A stretch of DNA of 64,000 nt, from the NCBI RefSeq assembly GCF_042643245.1, contig NZ_JBHRSK010000002.1, forward strand, positions 62,001-126,000, given 5' to 3'. The DNA comes from Acidimangrovimonas pyrenivorans (lineage in GTDB: Bacteria > Pseudomonadota > Alphaproteobacteria > Rhodobacterales > Rhodobacteraceae). Numbering within the stretch: the stretch's first letter is position 1; every line of letters begins with the position of its first letter. Positions 45,946-54,178 of this stretch are shown here, in pieces. A program made the position numbers and the translations under genes. Under the pieces are notes generated by a model. It did no database searches. It was not told the origin of the DNA and saw only the letters and a program-made list of their open reading frames with translations.

Positions 45946-46195
45946 AACCGGGCGCCGGGACGCGCCTGCGCGCGGCTCTTTCGCGCCCTTCCCTCTGCGG
46001 CAGCTTTCGGCGTTGCTTTCCGCCGCCGGATCGGCCCTACTGCGCGGCAGTTGCAACAACATACTGTGCTATCGTGACATCACGCGAAAGATCCGCTGAC
46101 ACCCAGGGTTTCCAATTCCGTCCGTTCCGCGCCCGGCCGCTGCCGCTGCGCCGCCTCGTCCCCCTGCCCTCGCGCCCGGCGCGGGGAGGTGCGGC

Positions 46196-47536
46196 ATGAT
46201 GACGAAGAACTGGCTGAGAAAGAACCCGCAGGTCCGGACCATTCGTGTCGCCGCCGCCGACCTCAACGGCCAGGCGCGCGGCAAGCGCGTCCCCGCCCGT
46301 TTCGCCGACAAGGTGGTCGCCGACGGCACCCGCTTCCCGATGTCGGTGCTCAACCTCGACATCTGGGGCGAGGATATCGACGACAGCCCGCTGATCTTCG
46401 ACACCGGCGACGCCGACGGGGTGCTGAAACCGACCGAGCGCGGCTTCGTGCCGATGCCCTGGCTCGAGGCGCCGACCGCGCTGTTGCCGATCTGGATGTT
46501 CCGCGACAACGGCCAGCCCTATGACGGCGACCCGCGCCACGCCCTGCGCAACGTGCTCGACCGCTACCGCACCCACGGCCTGACCCCGGTGGTGGCGACC
46601 GAGCTGGAATTCTTCCTGATCGACGACAGCGGCAAGAAGCTGCAGGTGCCGCTGAGCCCGCGCTCGGGCAAGCGGCGCAAGGCGGCCGAGACGCTGTCGA
46701 TCCGGGCGCTCGACGCCTTCGACACCTTCTTCACCGATCTCTACGACGCCTGCGAGGCGATGGACATCCCGGCCGATACCGCGATCTCGGAAACCGGGCT
46801 GGGCCAGTTCGAGATCAACCTGATGCACAGCGACGAGGCGCTGCGCGCGGCCGACGACACCTGGCTGTTCAAGATGCTGGTCAAGGGCCTGGCCCGGCGC
46901 CACGGCTTCGCCGCCAGCTTCATGGCCAAGCCCTATGCCGAATACTCGGGCAACGGGCTGCACACCCATTTCTCGCTGCTCGACAGCAACGGCGCCAACG
47001 TCTTCGACAATGGCGGCCCCGAAGGCACCGCGATGCTGCACCACGCCGTCGGCGGCTGCCTGGCGGCGATGCATGACAGCACGCTGATCTTCGCGCCCCA
47101 TGCCAACAGCTACGACCGGCTGGTCCCCGGCATGCACGCGCCGACCGGCATCGCCTGGGCCTACGAGAACCGCACCGCCGCCGTCCGCATCCCGTCGGGC
47201 AGCCCGAAGGCACGGCGGATCGAGCACCGGGTGGCGGGCGGCGACGTCAATCCCTACCTGATGCTGGCGGCGATCCTCGGCGCCGCGCTGATCGGGATCG
47301 AGGATGCGATCGAGCCGCCCAAGCCGATCACCGGCAACGCCTATGCGCTCGACCTGCCGCAGATCCCGGACAGCTGGGACGAGGCGATCGCGGATTTCGA
47401 GACCAGCGATATGGTCGCCCGCATCTTCCCGCCCGAGCTGATCCGCAACTACGTGCTGACCAAGAAGCAGGAACGGCACTACATGGCGGAACTGAGTCCG
47501 GAGGAACAGGTCGAGGTCTATCTCGATACCGTCTGA
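46196..47536 (+). CDS. Glutamine synthetase family ligase (PuuA-like)
   Basis: 446 residues. Blocks of the GS fold are EFFLIDDSGKK, ETGLGQFEINL, GNGLHTHFSLLD and ENRTAAVRIPSGS. The protein lacks the adenylylation tyrosine pattern of housekeeping GlnA, and its divergence is like gamma-glutamylpolyamine synthetases, which ligate glutamate to an amine. The substrate is unproven. GGGGAGG precedes the ATG. It is the first of three plus-strand genes with an amidotransferase and a DegT aminotransferase. Confidence 0.85.
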   Translation: MMTKNWLRKNPQVRTIRVAAADLNGQARGKRVPARFADKVVADGTRFPMSVLNLDIWGEDIDDSPLIFDTGDADGVLKPTERGFVPMPWLEAPTALLPIWMFRDNGQPYDGDPRHALRNVLDRYRTHGLTPVVATELEFFLIDDSGKKLQVPLSPRSGKRRKAAETLSIRALDAFDTFFTDLYDACEAMDIPADTAISETGLGQFEINLMHSDEALRAADDTWLFKMLVKGLARRHGFAASFMAKPYAEYSGNGLHTHFSLLDSNGANVFDNGGPEGTAMLHHAVGGCLAAMHDSTLIFAPHANSYDRLVPGMHAPTGIAWAYENRTAAVRIPSGSPKARRIEHRVAGGDVNPYLMLAAILGAALIGIEDAIEPPKPITGNAYALDLPQIPDSWDEAIADFETSDMVARIFPPELIRNYVLTKKQERHYMAELSPEEQVEVYLDTV

Positions 47537-47548
47537 GCGGTCGGAGAG

Positions 47549-47602
47549 GCCGGGGGCCCAGCCCCCCCGGCCCCCGGGATATTTGGATGAAGACGAAAGG
47601 GG
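47549..47602 (+). repeat. Intergenic hairpin repeat, copy D
   Basis: GGCCGGGGGCCCAGCCCCCCCGG hairpin, then CCCCCGGGATATTTGGATG, then AAGACGAAAGGGG. It begins about 12 bp after the GS-like stop and in the same orientation. Confidence 0.75.
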
Positions 47603-47713
47603 AAGAAGAGCTCTTTTCCCCTTTCGTTGCCTGCCCTATCTGCAAGGCGCATGGCCTTGCCCTTCCTGAGGCGGCCGGGATACCGTGCCGCGAAACGACG
47701 AGAACACATCAAG

Positions 47714-48394
47714 ATGCTGATCGGAATTCTGCAAACCGGCGAGTCGCCTGCGGATCTGCGCGGGGAAATGGGCGACTATCCCGCCATGTTCGAAAAACTG
47801 CTGGCCCCCTACGGCTTCACCTTCCGGACCTGGAAGGTGATGGAGATGGACTTCCCCGAGGACGTCAAGGCCGCCGACGGCTGGCTGATCACCGGCTCGC
47901 GCTTCGGCGCCTACGAGGATCATCCCTTCATCAAGCCGCTCGAGGACTTCATCCGCAAGGCCTATGACGCCCATGTGCCGATGGTCGGCATCTGCTTCGG
48001 CCATCAGATCATCGCCCAGGCCCTGGGCGGCAAGGTCGAGAAATTCGCCGGCGGCTGGTCGGTGGGGCCGACGGAATACGAGTTCGACAACGGCAAGGTG
48101 GTGATGAACGCCTGGCACCAGGACCAGGTGACCGAGAAGCCCGCCGGCGCCGAATGCATCGGCCGCTCGGATTTCTGCGAGAACGCGGCGCTGGTCTACG
48201 ACACCCGCGCCTTCACCGTGCAGGCCCATCCCGAATTCGCCGACGACTTCGTCGGCGGCCTGATCGAGACCCGCGGCAAGGGCGTGGTGCCCGACGCGCT
48301 GCTGGCGGAGAGCCAGAGCAAGCTGGGCACTCCGCTCGACAGCCCCGCCGTGGTCAAGCGGATCGCGGAATTCTTCAAGCATCCCCGGGGCTGA
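47714..48394 (+). CDS. Class I glutamine amidotransferase-like hydrolase
   Basis: 226 residues. Catalytic triad Cys94 (VGICFGHQ), His172 and Glu174 (AHPEF), the layout of GMP-synthase-type glutaminases. It may hydrolyse a gamma-glutamyl product of the ligase upstream, as PuuD does in putrescine breakdown, though the motif set is closer to glutaminases. The start at 47714 follows a weak SD; an upstream frame extends 29 residues but lacks support. Confidence 0.85.
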   Translation: MLIGILQTGESPADLRGEMGDYPAMFEKLLAPYGFTFRTWKVMEMDFPEDVKAADGWLITGSRFGAYEDHPFIKPLEDFIRKAYDAHVPMVGICFGHQIIAQALGGKVEKFAGGWSVGPTEYEFDNGKVVMNAWHQDQVTEKPAGAECIGRSDFCENAALVYDTRAFTVQAHPEFADDFVGGLIETRGKGVVPDALLAESQSKLGTPLDSPAVVKRIAEFFKHPRG

Positions 48395-48511
48395 CCCGAG
48401 GTCATGCGGCGAGCTGGCGGCAATCCACCGCCGCTCGCGGATTTCTCAATGGCCAAATCGCCCGCGATGAGTTACAGAAAACCTGAAAGAGACTTTCAGG
48501 AAAGGTGAAGC

Positions 48512-49705
48512 ATGGCCCTCGCACCGAATGTCTACGACGCCGAGCCGATCCCCGAAGCCGCCCGCGCCGAGATCGAGCGTCTGCTGAGCTCGGGCGACCT
48601 GTTCCGCTACACCTCCGACAACGCCCCGGTCGCGCTGCTGGAAGCCGAGTTCGCGCAGATGATGGGCAGCCGCTATGCCCTCGCCGTCTCGTCCTGCTCG
48701 GCGGCGCTGTTCCTGTCGCTCAAGGCGCTCGACCTGCCGGCCGGGGCCCGGGTCCTGATCCCCGCCTTCACCTTCGCCGCCGTGCCCTCGGCCGTGGTCC
48801 ATGCCGATTGCGTGCCGGTGCTGGCCGAGGTCGGCGAGAACTACCGCATCGACCTCGACGATTTCGCCGCCAGGCTGGACGACGACATCGCGGCCGTCAT
48901 CATCAGCCACATGCGCGGCCATACCTCGGACATGGACGCGATCATGGAACTGGCCGAGGCGAAGGGCGTGCCGGTGATCGAGGACGCCGCCCATTCGCTC
49001 GGCACCGTCTGGGGCGGGCGCAAGATCGGCACCATCGGCAAGATCGGCTGCTTCTCGTTCCAGTCCTACAAGCTGGTCAACTCGGGCGAAGGCGGCATCC
49101 TGGTCACCGACGACCCGGAAGTGGCCGCCCGCGCCATCATCATGTCCGGCGCCTACGAGCATAACTGGAAGAAGCATCCGGGGATGCAGAACAGCTTCCA
49201 CCACTGGCAGAACAAGCTGCCGCTCTACAACATGCGGATGTCGAACATCGCCGCCGCCATCGTCCGGCCGCAGCTGCCGGAAGTGGCCCGCCGGGTCCGC
49301 GACGGCCGCGCCAATCACGACTATGTCGCCGAACAGCTCAACGCCTCGCCCTGGCTCGACGTCCCACCGCCGCTGGAGCCCGAGGAACGGGCGCCGGATT
49401 CGATCCAGTTCAACCTCGTCGGCTTCGACAGCGACGACGAGGCCCGCGCCTTCCAGGCCGCCGCCAAGGCGCGCGGCGTCTCGGTCCAGGTCTTCGGCCT
49501 GAGCCAGGACAACGCCCGCGCCTTCTGGAACTGGCAGTTCCTCGGCGAGACGCCCGAGCTGCCGAAAACCCGGGCCATGCTGATGCGCGCCTGCGACACC
49601 CGCCTGCCCGCCCGGCTGAGCCGCGAAGAACTCGACATCATCGCCGGGGCGCTGGTGGCGGCGGCGGAAGAGGTCAAGGGCGAGACCCGCGCCTACGGAA
49701 CCTGA
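48512..49705 (+). CDS. DegT/DnrJ/EryC1/StrS family aminotransferase
   Basis: 397 residues. PLP enzyme with the Schiff-base lysine Lys187 in CFSFQSYKLVNSGEGG, and IEDAAHSLGT for the cofactor Asp. The family mostly makes amino sugars, but the neighbours here are a GS-like ligase and a glutaminase rather than sugar genes. A substrate is not evident. GGAAAGG precedes the ATG. A repeat pair follows. Confidence 0.9.
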   Translation: MALAPNVYDAEPIPEAARAEIERLLSSGDLFRYTSDNAPVALLEAEFAQMMGSRYALAVSSCSAALFLSLKALDLPAGARVLIPAFTFAAVPSAVVHADCVPVLAEVGENYRIDLDDFAARLDDDIAAVIISHMRGHTSDMDAIMELAEAKGVPVIEDAAHSLGTVWGGRKIGTIGKIGCFSFQSYKLVNSGEGGILVTDDPEVAARAIIMSGAYEHNWKKHPGMQNSFHHWQNKLPLYNMRMSNIAAAIVRPQLPEVARRVRDGRANHDYVAEQLNASPWLDVPPPLEPEERAPDSIQFNLVGFDSDDEARAFQAAAKARGVSVQVFGLSQDNARAFWNWQFLGETPELPKTRAMLMRACDTRLPARLSREELDIIAGALVAAAEEVKGETRAYGT

Positions 49706-49728
49706 GCGCGGTACGAGAGAGACCGACG

Positions 49729-49778
49729 GGCCGGGGCTCTGCCCCGGACCCCGGAGTATTTCGGCAAAGGTGAAATGC
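49729..49778 (+). repeat. Intergenic hairpin repeat, copy E1
   Basis: CCGGGGCTCTGCCCCGG hairpin, then ACCCCGGAGTATTTCGGC, then AAAGGTGAAATG. It lies about 23 bp after the DegT stop, in that gene's orientation. Confidence 0.75.
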
Positions 49779-49790
49779 AGGGCGGTGTCT

Positions 49791-49842
49791 CCCCATTTCA
49801 TCTTCAGCTAAATATCCCGGGGTCCGGGGCAGCGCCCCGGCC
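49791..49842 (-). repeat. Intergenic hairpin repeat, copy E2 (inverted partner of E1)
   Basis: On the minus strand: CCGGGGCGCTGCCCCGG hairpin, then ACCCCGGGATATTTAGCTG, then AAGATGAAATGG. It starts 4 bp after the LysR stop, in LysR orientation. Two copies thus close the gap between converging genes. Confidence 0.75.
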
Positions 49843-49845
49843 TTG

Positions 49846-50811
49846 TCACAGCACCCGCAGCGCGCCCTCCAGCCACGGCATCCGCGCCACGGCCGGGGCC
49901 ACCACCAGCTCCTGCAGCAGCGGCCGCAGCCGGCCGGCGACCTGGCCCGGCATGTCGCGCAGCACGCCGGCGCGGGCGGTGAGCGAGATCCGGCGCGACA
50001 GCGGGGCGAAGGGCAAGGGCAGGACATCGACCTTGTCGCGGAACCGCTGGGCGTGGAGGTAGCCGAGCGGCGTCAGGATGGTCCAGCCCGCGCCCTGCGC
50101 CACCATCGCCATGATCGCGTGATAGCTGTCGAGTTCGAAGCGATGCGCCAGCCGCAGCTCCTGCCGCGCCAGGTGGGCGGCGATCTGGCGGCCCATGGCG
50201 TGGCGCTTGGTGTAGAGGATCAGCGGCAGCGCCTGGAGCCGGGCCAGGGTGTCCGCACCCTCCGCCACCGCGCCTTTCGGCACCGCGGCGACGAAGGGTT
50301 CCGACAGCAGCGGATGCACCTCCATCCAGTCGGCCGCCGGCCCCATCTCGGCCGCGACCACCATGTCGAGCGCGCGGCTGTCGAGCTGGTCGAGCAGGCG
50401 GTGGCTGGGCCCGGTCTCGAGCAGGAACTGGCAGCCCTTCAGCTCTTCCGCCATGTCGGCGAGCAGCCGCGGGGTGACGTCGGAATCGAAATCCTCGATC
50501 ATGCCGAGGCGAAAGCTGGTCAGCCCAGACAGGTCGCCCGCCGCCAGTTCGGCCCGCGCCTCGGCGGCCTCGTTGAGGATCGCCTGGGCGCGGCGGCGGA
50601 ACATGGCCCCGGCCGGGGTCAGCGTCAGCGGCCGGGCCGAGCGGTCGAGCAGTTCGGCCCCCAGCGCCGCCTCGAGCGCGGCGAGCTGCTGGCTGACGCC
50701 CGAGACGCTGGCTCCCAGCCGCCGCGCGGCGGCCGAGATCGCGCCCTCCTCGGCGACGATCAGAAACACCTCTATGCCCCAGAGCGTGACCCGCCCCTGC
50801 GTCTCGCCCAT
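49846..50811 (-). CDS. LysR-type transcriptional regulator
   Basis: 321 residues. N-terminal winged helix-turn-helix (about 10-70: EEGAISAAARRLGASVSGVSQQLAALE), a linker helix, then a periplasmic-binding-like effector domain (about 95-300). GGGAG lies eight bases before the ATG. Targets unknown. It converges on the GS-GATase-DegT cluster without being adjacent to its promoter, so control of that cluster is only a guess. Confidence 0.92.
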   Translation of the reverse strand: MGETQGRVTLWGIEVFLIVAEEGAISAAARRLGASVSGVSQQLAALEAALGAELLDRSARPLTLTPAGAMFRRRAQAILNEAAEARAELAAGDLSGLTSFRLGMIEDFDSDVTPRLLADMAEELKGCQFLLETGPSHRLLDQLDSRALDMVVAAEMGPAADWMEVHPLLSEPFVAAVPKGAVAEGADTLARLQALPLILYTKRHAMGRQIAAHLARQELRLAHRFELDSYHAIMAMVAQGAGWTILTPLGYLHAQRFRDKVDVLPLPFAPLSRRISLTARAGVLRDMPGQVAGRLRPLLQELVVAPAVARMPWLEGALRVL

Positions 50812-50971
50812 GTCGCGAGGCTCCCTGTCGATGGCCTGCCCGATTGCGTCGCGGCAGGCTAGCCGGGCCGCGGCGCCGGCACAATCCGCCACGGCGCCGT
50901 CCCGATGCGGTTCTCACGGCCGGAATGCGGGACCATGAACCCGGCCACGGACCCGGGCCGGGCCATGGCAA

Positions 50972-51535
50972 TCAGAGCTTGGACAGCTTGGACTGGAGCT
51001 CGGCCAGCTGCTTCTTGATCTGGGCCAGTTCCTCGTCCTTGCCCTGCTCGCCGGTGCCGGCGCCCGCGGCTTCGGGCCCGGTGCCGCCCTGCGCCGGCCA
51101 GCCCGCCATCATCGACTTGAGGAACGCCTCCTGCTGGCGCTGCAGCGCCTCGAAGCCGGGCACCGTCGCCATCGGGTTGGGCATCGAGCCGAGGTTTTCC
51201 ATCATCTTCGACTGGCTGTCGCGCAGCATCTCGAAAGAGGCGGCGAGGAATTCCGGCACCACGCTCTGGGCGCTGGAGGTATAGCTGCGCACCAGGTCGG
51301 TCAGCACCGTGATCGGCAGCACGCTCTCGCCCTTGCTCTCATGCTCGGCGATGATCTGCAGCAGGTATTGTCGGGTCAGGTCGTCACCGCTTTTCAGATC
51401 GATGATCTGGACCTCGCGCCCGGCCCGGATGAAGCCGGCGATATCCTCGAGCGTGACATAGTCGCTGGTCTCGGTGTTGTAGAGACGGCGGCTGGCGTAA
51501 CGCTTGATCAGAAGCGGTTTTTCGGTTTCGGCCAT
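50972..51535 (-). CDS. phaR: Polyhydroxyalkanoate synthesis repressor
   Basis: 187 residues. N-terminal DNA-binding domain (about 8-70: IKRYASRRLYNTETSDYVTLEDIAG) and a C-terminal PHB-accumulation regulatory domain (SQKM-type helices, PEFLAASFEMLRDSQ) ending in a coiled coil. It represses phasin and its own gene and is released by PHB. GGAGGGG precedes the ATG. A near-operator lies 32 bp upstream of the start. Confidence 0.94.
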   Translation of the reverse strand: MAETEKPLLIKRYASRRLYNTETSDYVTLEDIAGFIRAGREVQIIDLKSGDDLTRQYLLQIIAEHESKGESVLPITVLTDLVRSYTSSAQSVVPEFLAASFEMLRDSQSKMMENLGSMPNPMATVPGFEALQRQQEAFLKSMMAGWPAQGGTGPEAAGAGTGEQGKDEELAQIKKQLAELQSKLSKL

Positions 51536-51566
51536 AAGGCCCCTCCCCCTTAATTCGCACATTCTT

Positions 51567-51577
51567 TTGCAGTGCAG
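51567..51577. promoter_or_regulatory. Near-cognate PhaR operator upstream of phaR
   Basis: TTGC-AGT-GCAG differs by one base from the CTGC-N3-GCAG palindrome. It lies 32-42 bp upstream of the phaR start. This fits autorepression. Single mismatch, so moderate support. Confidence 0.45.
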
Positions 51578-51597
51578 AGAAAACTCTAGGGCAGCGC

Positions 51598-51633
51598 AGA
51601 AAAAAAAGAAAGGGCGGGCACGAGGCCCGCCCT
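51598..51633 (-). terminator. Terminator after phaP
   Basis: Read on the minus strand: GGGCGGGC and GCCCGCCC stem, CTCGT loop region, followed by TTTCTTTTTTTT. A textbook factor-independent terminator between phaP and phaR. Confidence 0.85.
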
Positions 51634-51687
51634 TCAGCGTCCGGCCGGCGGGAGGAGAACCGGCGGTCGCCCGATTGTGTCGCGCGC

Positions 51688-52140
51688 TTACTTCGCGGCG
51701 GCAGCGGCCTTCTTGGCCGCGGCGGTGGCTTCCGTGGTCGCCTTCTTGACGGCGGCGGTGGCATCCTCCTGGATGTCCTTGCCCGCGGCCAGCATCAGCT
51801 CGACGGTTTCCATCTGCACCTTCTTCGCCACTTCGGCGAAGGCGGCCAGGTTCTCGGCAGCCATCTCGGCCGAGGCCGAGGCGAAATCGCCGAACGCCTT
51901 GCCGTAATCGGCCGGCTCGGTCTTGGCGGCGGCCACTTCGCTGGCCTTGGCCAGGGTGTCCTTGGTCCACTTGCTCGAGATCTCGGCCGATTTCTCGGCG
52001 GCGTCGAGCGCGACCTTGCTCATCTTCTCGCCCAGCGCGGCCTGGGTCTTGAAGGCGTCCTGCATGGCCGTGGTGTCGACCGGGAACGCCGACATCATGT
52101 CTTGCATCACCTTGGTAAAATCTTGGGTCTTCGTCGCCAT
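51688..52140 (-). CDS. phaP: Phasin family protein
   Basis: 150 residues, almost wholly amphipathic helix with few hydrophobic runs, ending in an Ala/Lys-rich tail (AAVKKATTEATAAAKKAAAA). Phasins coat PHB granules. AACTGGAGT precedes the ATG. Its promoter overlaps a perfect PhaR operator, and a strong terminator follows, so it is a single-gene transcript. Confidence 0.93.
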   Translation of the reverse strand: MATKTQDFTKVMQDMMSAFPVDTTAMQDAFKTQAALGEKMSKVALDAAEKSAEISSKWTKDTLAKASEVAAAKTEPADYGKAFGDFASASAEMAAENLAAFAEVAKKVQMETVELMLAAGKDIQEDATAAVKKATTEATAAAKKAAAAAK

Positions 52141-52195
52141 TATTCAACTCCAGTTTGCGGGATTTCGGGGGCATCCCGTCCAAATCCATGGCCAA

Positions 52196-52224
52196 TAGAT
52201 ACATGCTGCACCGCAGCATTTCAA
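52196..52224 (-). promoter_or_regulatory. Sigma-70 promoter of phaP with PhaR operator in its spacer
   Basis: On the minus strand: -35 TTGAAA (52219-52224), 17-base spacer, -10 TATCTA (52196-52201), ending 55 bp before the phaP start. The spacer contains the palindrome CTGC-GGT-GCAG, so bound PhaR would block polymerase. Confidence 0.65.
52206..52216. promoter_or_regulatory. PhaR operator 1 (CTGC-N3-GCAG)
   Basis: CTGC-ACC-GCAG, a perfect match to the palindrome reported for Rhodobacter PhaR. It lies 66-76 bp upstream of the phaP start. Confidence 0.7.
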
Positions 52225-52233
52225 GAGTTTTCG

Positions 52234-52244
52234 CTGCGATGCAG
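52234..52244. promoter_or_regulatory. PhaR operator 2 (CTGC-N3-GCAG)
   Basis: CTGC-GAT-GCAG, perfect, centred 28 bp further upstream of operator 1. The pair suggests cooperative binding. Confidence 0.7.
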
Positions 52245-52270
52245 AAAGAGATTTCGAAAAGGGCAGGAAA

Positions 52271-54064
52271 TCAGCCTTTTGGCCGGGCCACGACATAGCT
52301 GCCCGGGGCCGGGCCGAGCACTTCGTTGGTCGAATCGCCCGGCACGCGCGCCGCCACCTTGGCGCCCGAGCGCCGGGCCAGCCACTTGCCCCATTCGGGC
52401 CACCAGCTGCCCTGGTGATAGTCGGCCGCGTCCTTCCACGCCTCGGGATCGCCCATCTCGCCGCCGTTCAGGTAATGGCCATACTTGTTCTTCGCCGGCG
52501 GGTTGACGATGCCGGCGATATGGCCCGACTGGGCGAGGATGAAGGTCTTGTCCTTCGAGCCGAACTGACGCACGCCATTGAAGCTCGATTTCCAGGCGGC
52601 GATGTGGTCGGTCTCGCAGGCGACGGCGCAGACCGGCAAGGTGACGTCCTTGATCGAGACGTCCTCGCCGCAGATGCGATAGCTGCCGCTGGCGAAACGG
52701 TCCTGCTGGCACAGCCCGCGCAGGTACTCGACGGCCATCTTCGCCGGCAGGTTGGTGCTGTCGCCGTTCCAGTAGAGCAGATCGAAGGCCGGCGGCGCCT
52801 GACCCATCATGTAGCTCTTGATCGCCGGCTGGTAGATCAGGTCGTTCGAGCGCAGGAACGAGAAGGTGCGCGACATGAAGAACGAGCTCAGCAGGCCGGT
52901 CTGCTCGACCTCCTGCTCGATGCCGTCGACGAAATCGTCGGTCAGGAACACCCCGACCTCGCCTTGGTCCGAGAAATCGGTCAGCGTGGTGAAGAAGGTG
53001 GCCGACTTGATCGGGCTCTCGCCGCGCTTCTTCAGCAGCGCCAGCGTCAGCGCCAGGGTGGTGCCGGCGATGCAGTAGCCGACGGCGTTGATCTTCTTCT
53101 CGCCGGTGATCTTCTGCACCTCGGAAATCGCGGCCAGATAGCCCTCCTCGACATATTGGTCCATGCCGACATCGCGATAGCTGGCGTCCGGGTTGACCCA
53201 GCTGACCACGAACAGGGTGAAGCCCTGGTCGACGATCCACTTGATCAGGCTGTTGGCCGGCTTGAGGTCGAGAATGTAGAACTTGTTGATCCAGGGCGGG
53301 AAGATGATCAGCGGCGTGCGGTGCACCTTCTCGGTCGTCGGCGCGTATTGGATCAGCTCGAGCATGCGGTTGCGGAACACCACCGAGCCCGGCGTCGTCG
53401 CCAGGTTCTCGCCGACCTTGAACGCGTCCCGGTCGGCCAGCGTCACCAGCAGGTCGCCGTCATTCTCCTCGAGATCGCGGACCAGGTTCTCCAGCCCCGC
53501 CACCAGCGACTCGCCGTCGGTCTCGACCGCGCGTTCCAGCGCGTCCGGGTTGGTGCCGAGGAAATTGGTCGGCGACATCATGTCGATGATCTGGCGCGCG
53601 AAATACTCGACCCGCTGCTTGTCGCGCGGCGCGATCGTGTCGATCCCGGCCACCGCCTGCTCGATCGCCTCGGCGCTCATCAGGTATTGCTGCTTGATGT
53701 AGTTGAACCAGGGATGGGTCTCCCATAGCGGGTTGGCAAAGCGCCGGTCGCCGGGGGTCTGGTCCGGCGGCGGCGCCAGCCGGCCCTTGGCCAGATGCTC
53801 CTGCGCCTCGACGTAATGCTTCAGCGCCTTGCCCCAATAGGACACCTGCTGTTCGATCAATTTCGAGGGATTCTGCATCATTTCAGCCATGTAGGCCGTC
53901 GCCGCCTTGACGAAGAGATCCTGTCCGGGGCCCTGCAGGCTGGGATCGACCGGGCGCTTGCGGGCCATGGCCGCCACCAGCCGCTTCGACAACTCGTCAA
54001 TCCGGGCGAGATTGGCGTTGAGACGATCGAGCTTTCGCGCTGCGTCCTCGTCATCGGTTGTCAT
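52271..54064 (-). CDS. phaC: Class I poly(3-hydroxyalkanoate) synthase
   Basis: 597 residues. It polymerises 3-hydroxyacyl-CoA into PHA. The catalytic Cys331 sits in VGYCIAGT, where many class I enzymes read GGT. The Asp is in the CAVACETDHIAAW region, and the His in SGHIAGIVNPP. The N-terminal domain (about 1-200) and alpha/beta-hydrolase domain are full length. GGGAGAA precedes the ATG. It is transcribed away from phaZ. Confidence 0.96.
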   Translation of the reverse strand: MTTDDEDAARKLDRLNANLARIDELSKRLVAAMARKRPVDPSLQGPGQDLFVKAATAYMAEMMQNPSKLIEQQVSYWGKALKHYVEAQEHLAKGRLAPPPDQTPGDRRFANPLWETHPWFNYIKQQYLMSAEAIEQAVAGIDTIAPRDKQRVEYFARQIIDMMSPTNFLGTNPDALERAVETDGESLVAGLENLVRDLEENDGDLLVTLADRDAFKVGENLATTPGSVVFRNRMLELIQYAPTTEKVHRTPLIIFPPWINKFYILDLKPANSLIKWIVDQGFTLFVVSWVNPDASYRDVGMDQYVEEGYLAAISEVQKITGEKKINAVGYCIAGTTLALTLALLKKRGESPIKSATFFTTLTDFSDQGEVGVFLTDDFVDGIEQEVEQTGLLSSFFMSRTFSFLRSNDLIYQPAIKSYMMGQAPPAFDLLYWNGDSTNLPAKMAVEYLRGLCQQDRFASGSYRICGEDVSIKDVTLPVCAVACETDHIAAWKSSFNGVRQFGSKDKTFILAQSGHIAGIVNPPAKNKYGHYLNGGEMGDPEAWKDAADYHQGSWWPEWGKWLARRSGAKVAARVPGDSTNEVLGPAPGSYVVARPKG

Positions 54065-54087
54065 GTTAATAAATTCTCCCTATCGTG

Positions 54088-54098
54088 CCGCTGTGCAG
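54088..54098. promoter_or_regulatory. Partial PhaR site between phaC and phaZ
   Basis: CCGC-TGT-GCAG has one mismatch to CTGC-N3-GCAG. It sits in the 114-bp divergent region. Weak evidence that PhaR also touches phaC or phaZ. Confidence 0.3.
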
Positions 54099-54178
54099 CA
54101 TATCTGTGCTTGCCCGATGGGGAAAGCAACGATTGCCGTGAACACCCTGGGAGGAGCAGACCGGGGAAGGAGCGATCT

